Assembly: GCF_036625275.1 (NCBI RefSeq)
Contig: NZ_JAZKUD010000003.1
Span: 116,035 to 180,034 of the forward strand
Length of the DNA: 64,000 nucleotides
Origin: Accumulibacter sp036625275
Lineage (GTDB): Bacteria; Pseudomonadota; Gammaproteobacteria; Burkholderiales; Rhodocyclaceae
Reading direction: 5' to 3'
In this document: one piece after another, positions 61,246-64,000 of the stretch
Layout: each line of letters opens with the position of its first letter
Position numbering within the stretch: the first letter of the stretch is position 1
Notes under the pieces: generated by a model
Databases searched by the model: none
What the model saw: the letters and a program-made list of their open reading frames with translations, nothing else
What the model was told of the DNA's origin: nothing
Made by a program: the position numbers and the translations under genes

Positions 61246-62253
61246 TTGAAACTTCTCGTCACCGGCGCAGCCGGCTTCATCGGCATGCACACCGCGCAGC
61301 GCCTCCTTTGTCGTGGCGACACGGTGGTGGGCATCGACAACCTCAATAACTATTACGAAGTGACTCTCAAGCGCGCCCGCCTTGCCTGTCTGGCAGGGCA
61401 GGGTGACTTCCGCTTCATCGAGATGGACATCGCCGATCGGGGAGCCATGGCGACGTTATTCGCCAGCGAAGGATTTGATCGCGTGATCCATCTGGCGGCA
61501 CAGGCCGGTGTGCGCTATTCACTCGCCAATCCCAATGCCTACGTCGATAGCAACCTCGTCGGCTTCATGACCGTCCTTGAGGGCTGCCGCCAGCATGCGA
61601 TTCAGCATCTGGTCTACGCGTCGAGTTCCAGCGTCTACGGCGGGAACGCACGCATGCCTTTCTCCGAGGGGGACAATGTCGACCATCCGGTCAGCCTCTA
61701 CGCCGCAACCAAAAAAGCCAACGAGCTGATGGCACATACCTACAGTCATCTCTATCGTTTGCCGACCACCGGACTTCGCTTCTTCACGGTCTATGGTCCC
61801 TGGGGCCGGCCCGACATGGCGCCTTTCCTGTTCACTCGTGCGATCCTCGAAGGGCGGCCGATCGAGGTTTTCAACCACGGGCGGATGCAGCGCGACTTTA
61901 CTTACGTGGATGACATTGTCGAGGCCGTGCTGCGAGTCAATGACCGGATTCCCTGGCCCGATCCGACTTATACTGCCGACCGTCCAGATCCGTCCGCCAG
62001 TGATGCGCCATATCGCGTATTCAATGTCGGCAATCATCAACCGGTGCCCTTGCTGAGCTTCATCGGCTGCATCGAGCGACGATTGGGACGCGAGGCCGAG
62101 AAGCGGATGCTGCCGATGCAGCCGGGCGACGTACCGATCACCTATGCCGACACTTCCCGCCTCGAAAAATGGATCGACTTCGCACCAGACACGCTGTTGT
62201 CCGAGGGCATCGCGCGCTTTGTCGATTGGTATCGCAACTACTACCAGGTCTGA
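61246..62253 (+). CDS. UDP-glucuronate 4-epimerase-type NAD-dependent epimerase
   Basis: A 335-residue extended SDR. NAD-binding GAAGFIG is at residues 7-13, the catalytic set is the Ser/Thr of YASSSSVYGGN and Tyr152-x3-Lys156 (SLYAATKKANELMAHTYSHL). LRFFTVYGPWGRPDMAPFLF is the hallmark of UDP-glucuronate 4-epimerases, which make UDP-galacturonate. The start is TTG 61246, with GGAG 10 bases upstream; no ATG fits the family N-terminus. UDP-glucose dehydrogenase, which makes the substrate, follows after 18 bases. Confidence 0.92.
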   Translation: MKLLVTGAAGFIGMHTAQRLLCRGDTVVGIDNLNNYYEVTLKRARLACLAGQGDFRFIEMDIADRGAMATLFASEGFDRVIHLAAQAGVRYSLANPNAYVDSNLVGFMTVLEGCRQHAIQHLVYASSSSVYGGNARMPFSEGDNVDHPVSLYAATKKANELMAHTYSHLYRLPTTGLRFFTVYGPWGRPDMAPFLFTRAILEGRPIEVFNHGRMQRDFTYVDDIVEAVLRVNDRIPWPDPTYTADRPDPSASDAPYRVFNVGNHQPVPLLSFIGCIERRLGREAEKRMLPMQPGDVPITYADTSRLEKWIDFAPDTLLSEGIARFVDWYRNYYQV

Positions 62254-62271
62254 AAGGAACATTGTCATCCC

Positions 62272-63639
62272 ATGAAAGTGACCGTAATTGGAACGGGCTA
62301 CGTCGGCTTGGTCACTGGCGCCTGCCTGTCGGAGATGGGCAACCACGTATTGTGTCTGGATGTCGACGAACACAAGATCGCGATCCTCAACAGCGGCGGG
62401 ATCCCCATCCATGAACCTGGCTTGGAGCCAATGGTGAAGCGCAATGCCGTAGCGGGACGTCTGCAATTCACGACCGACATCGCTGCCGCAGTACATCACG
62501 GTACGCTGCTGTTCATCGGTGTCGGCACGCCTCCCGACGAGGATGGTTCGGCCGATCTGCAGTATGTGCTCAGCGCTGCACGCAACATCGGTCAGCACAT
62601 GACCGACTACAAAGTGATCGTCGACAAGAGCACGGTACCCGTCGGTACCGCCGATCGCGTTCGCGCGGCCGTGCAGGAAGCACTGGCCAAGCGCGGGCTG
62701 AGCATGGAATTTGCTGTGGTCAGCAATCCGGAGTTCCTCAAGGAAGGCGCCGCGGTCGATGACTTCATGCGCCCCGACCGCATTATCGTCGGTGCTGACG
62801 ATGAACGCGCGACGCTGCTGATGCGGGCGATCTATGCCCCTTTTTCGCGTAACCGCGACAAGCTGCTGCTGATGGATACGCGCAGCGCCGAACTCACCAA
62901 GTATGCAGCCAATGCGATGCTCGCGACGCGCATCAGCTTCATGAACGAACTGGCTCGGCTGGCCGAGTGCGTCGGCGCTGACATCGAACTGGTTCGCCAT
63001 GGTATCGGCAGCGATCCGCGTATCGGCACACGCTTTCTCTATGCCGGCACCGGTTACGGTGGCTCGTGTTTTCCCAAGGACGTGAAGGCGCTGGTGCGCA
63101 CCGGCCAGGAGTTTGGTATCGATCTTCGTGTCCTGGCAGCCGTCGAGGCGGTCAACGACATCCAGAAGCGGGTGCTGGTCGACAAGGTGCTCGCCCGCTT
63201 CGAGGGAAACCTGCAGGGACGCAGCTTCGCGCTGTGGGGGCTGGCCTTCAAACCGGATACTGACGACATGCGTGACGCACCAAGTCGAGTGATCGTGCAT
63301 GAACTGCTGCGTCTCGGTGCGACGATTCGGGCTTACGATCCGGTGGCGATGGACGAGGCGCGCCGGGTATTCGGCGACCTTCCTGGGCTGAGCCTGGCGA
63401 GTCACCCTGCCGAGGCGCTGCAGGACGCGGATGCCCTGTTGATCGCCACCGAATGGCGCGAGTTCAAGAGTCCGGATTTTGAGCAGATCCGGGTGCTGCT
63501 CAAGCAGCCCCTGATCTTCGACGGCCGAAACCTTTTTGACCCCGTTCTGGTACGTAGTCTGGGGATCGAGTATCACGGGGTCGGGCGCGGCGAGGGGGTT
63601 CGACAAACCCGGACCGATAATGTGGCAAGCGGGGCGTGA
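62272..63639 (+). CDS. ugd: UDP-glucose 6-dehydrogenase
   Basis: Oxidises UDP-glucose twice with NAD+ to UDP-glucuronate. The 455 residues include the Rossmann motif VIGTGYVGLVTGACLSEMG at the N-terminus, VDKSTVPVGTADRV, NPEFLKEGAAVDDFMRPDR and the catalytic Cys266 in GTGYGGSCFPKDVKAL; the C-terminal domain includes WGLAFKPDTDDMRDAPS. About 15 extra residues (GVGRGEGVRQTRTDNVAS) follow the normal end. It provides substrate for the preceding epimerase and is the last gene of the locus in this window. Confidence 0.97.
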   Translation: MKVTVIGTGYVGLVTGACLSEMGNHVLCLDVDEHKIAILNSGGIPIHEPGLEPMVKRNAVAGRLQFTTDIAAAVHHGTLLFIGVGTPPDEDGSADLQYVLSAARNIGQHMTDYKVIVDKSTVPVGTADRVRAAVQEALAKRGLSMEFAVVSNPEFLKEGAAVDDFMRPDRIIVGADDERATLLMRAIYAPFSRNRDKLLLMDTRSAELTKYAANAMLATRISFMNELARLAECVGADIELVRHGIGSDPRIGTRFLYAGTGYGGSCFPKDVKALVRTGQEFGIDLRVLAAVEAVNDIQKRVLVDKVLARFEGNLQGRSFALWGLAFKPDTDDMRDAPSRVIVHELLRLGATIRAYDPVAMDEARRVFGDLPGLSLASHPAEALQDADALLIATEWREFKSPDFEQIRVLLKQPLIFDGRNLFDPVLVRSLGIEYHGVGRGEGVRQTRTDNVASGA

Positions 63640-64000
63640 ACCGATTGTGATCAGTATTGCATCGATGATTTTCCATCATGCCGGCGAGACTGGACCCACA
63701 CCACATAGACGTGGAGGGCGAACGAAAGTGTTGGGCGGATACCTGACTCCCCTCCTCCTCGCGGGGAAGGAGTTGGGGGAGAGGGGGCGTCCATACCCTC
63801 ACAAAGGCCGCCAGAGCAGACTGACGGCTCTGGCCATCTGCTTTTGCAAGAATTTGGCGAATCGCATGTGCAACGTAATCGTTCACACCCCCTCAACAAA
63901 ACCTTCCAGCGTGATGATTTGTATGGGATAGTTGCGGCACTTTCGGACGACCTGAGCGACGCGGGGCGATGCACCTGAGCAGACATGACCTTTTCCAGAT
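63640..64000. other. 3' edge region without recognised gene
   Basis: 361 bases after ugd. 63731-63790 carries a reduced piece of the dispersed repeat. Beyond 63800 several frames are open on the minus strand to the right edge (for example one reading YPIQIITLEGFVEGV before a stop near 63889), which may be the end of a gene coming from the right, but no family can be named. Confidence 0.4.
63731..63790 (+). repeat. dispersed palindromic repeat, remnant
   Basis: Shows the GC clamp (CTCCTCCTCGCGGGGAAGG) joined directly to the GTTGGGGGAGAGGG end of the repeat. The two central palindromes are deleted. Recognisable only by comparison with copies at 14043 and 20370. Confidence 0.55.

Noticed and set aside
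61519..63606. A 695-codon open frame on the minus strand opposite the epimerase and ugd genes
   Set aside because: The plus-strand genes are complete and conserved; in GC-rich DNA the antisense frame of a real gene is often open. The antisense protein has no family signature and ignores the gene boundary.

Overview
The window reads as chromosomal DNA of a GC-rich betaproteobacterium, most probably of the Rhodocyclales and perhaps close to Candidatus Accumulibacter. That placement is an inference from gene content and from the type of many proteins (urease operon, exosortase-era polysaccharide genes, CorA with a GMS motif, acyl-CoA dehydrogenases); no marker gene such as 16S rRNA is present. 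Genes are densely packed, often with ATGA overlaps, and are separated by short stretches of decayed insertion sequences and by a dispersed palindromic repeat.

Layout. 1-7090: translation and housekeeping (prfB with its programmed frameshift, lysS, a stand-alone MnmC2-type oxidoreductase, a small SlyB-like protein, a dienoyl-CoA isomerase-type crotonase, an AEC permease). 7091-8237: a scar holding an IS3 transposase tail and a wrecked DUF4062/STAND gene. 8238-11910: a translationally coupled trio, GT39, GT9 and GtrA, likely for cell-surface glycan modification. 11954-20116: folE, a nitronate monooxygenase-like enzyme, rlmJ, an exported beta-helix protein, kup and a MgtE_N/CorA-type transporter. 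20117-29693: metH after a long leader, murB, an FKBP/RluF pair, tcdA and a cytosolic diguanylate cyclase. 29830-35091: an unusual tRNA-Thr(UGU), its terminator, and a complete ureDABCEFG operon.

35092-42056: an IS110 remnant, a five-gene membrane operon (AI-2E-type protein, outer-membrane factor, HlyD/EmrA-type adaptor, DUF2955 permease, two-helix ion channel), then an IS982 remnant. 42057-43652: flgA, flgM and flgN, isolated from other flagellar genes, with a near-perfect sigma-28 promoter before flgM. 43808-53324: an alcohol dehydrogenase, two acyl-CoA dehydrogenases, an EamA exporter, a GNAT-beta-carbonic anhydrase fusion, a hotdog thioesterase, a metallo-beta-lactamase-fold hydrolase, a 47-residue membrane protein, and a stomatin/NfeD pair.

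54182-63639: a polysaccharide locus. It holds a low-GC Gfo/Idh/MocA oxidoreductase, a bi-domain dehydrogenase/oxidoreductase, a heparinase II/III-family protein, a GT4 glycosyltransferase, an inserted coiled-coil PD-(D/E)XK protein, a UDP-glucuronate epimerase-type enzyme and UDP-glucose dehydrogenase. The last two would supply UDP-glucuronate and an epimer; the heparinase-family protein and GT4 would act on a uronic-acid-containing polymer. The items I find most worth following up are the GNAT-carbonic anhydrase fusion, the polysaccharide locus, the five-gene export operon and the dispersed repeat family.
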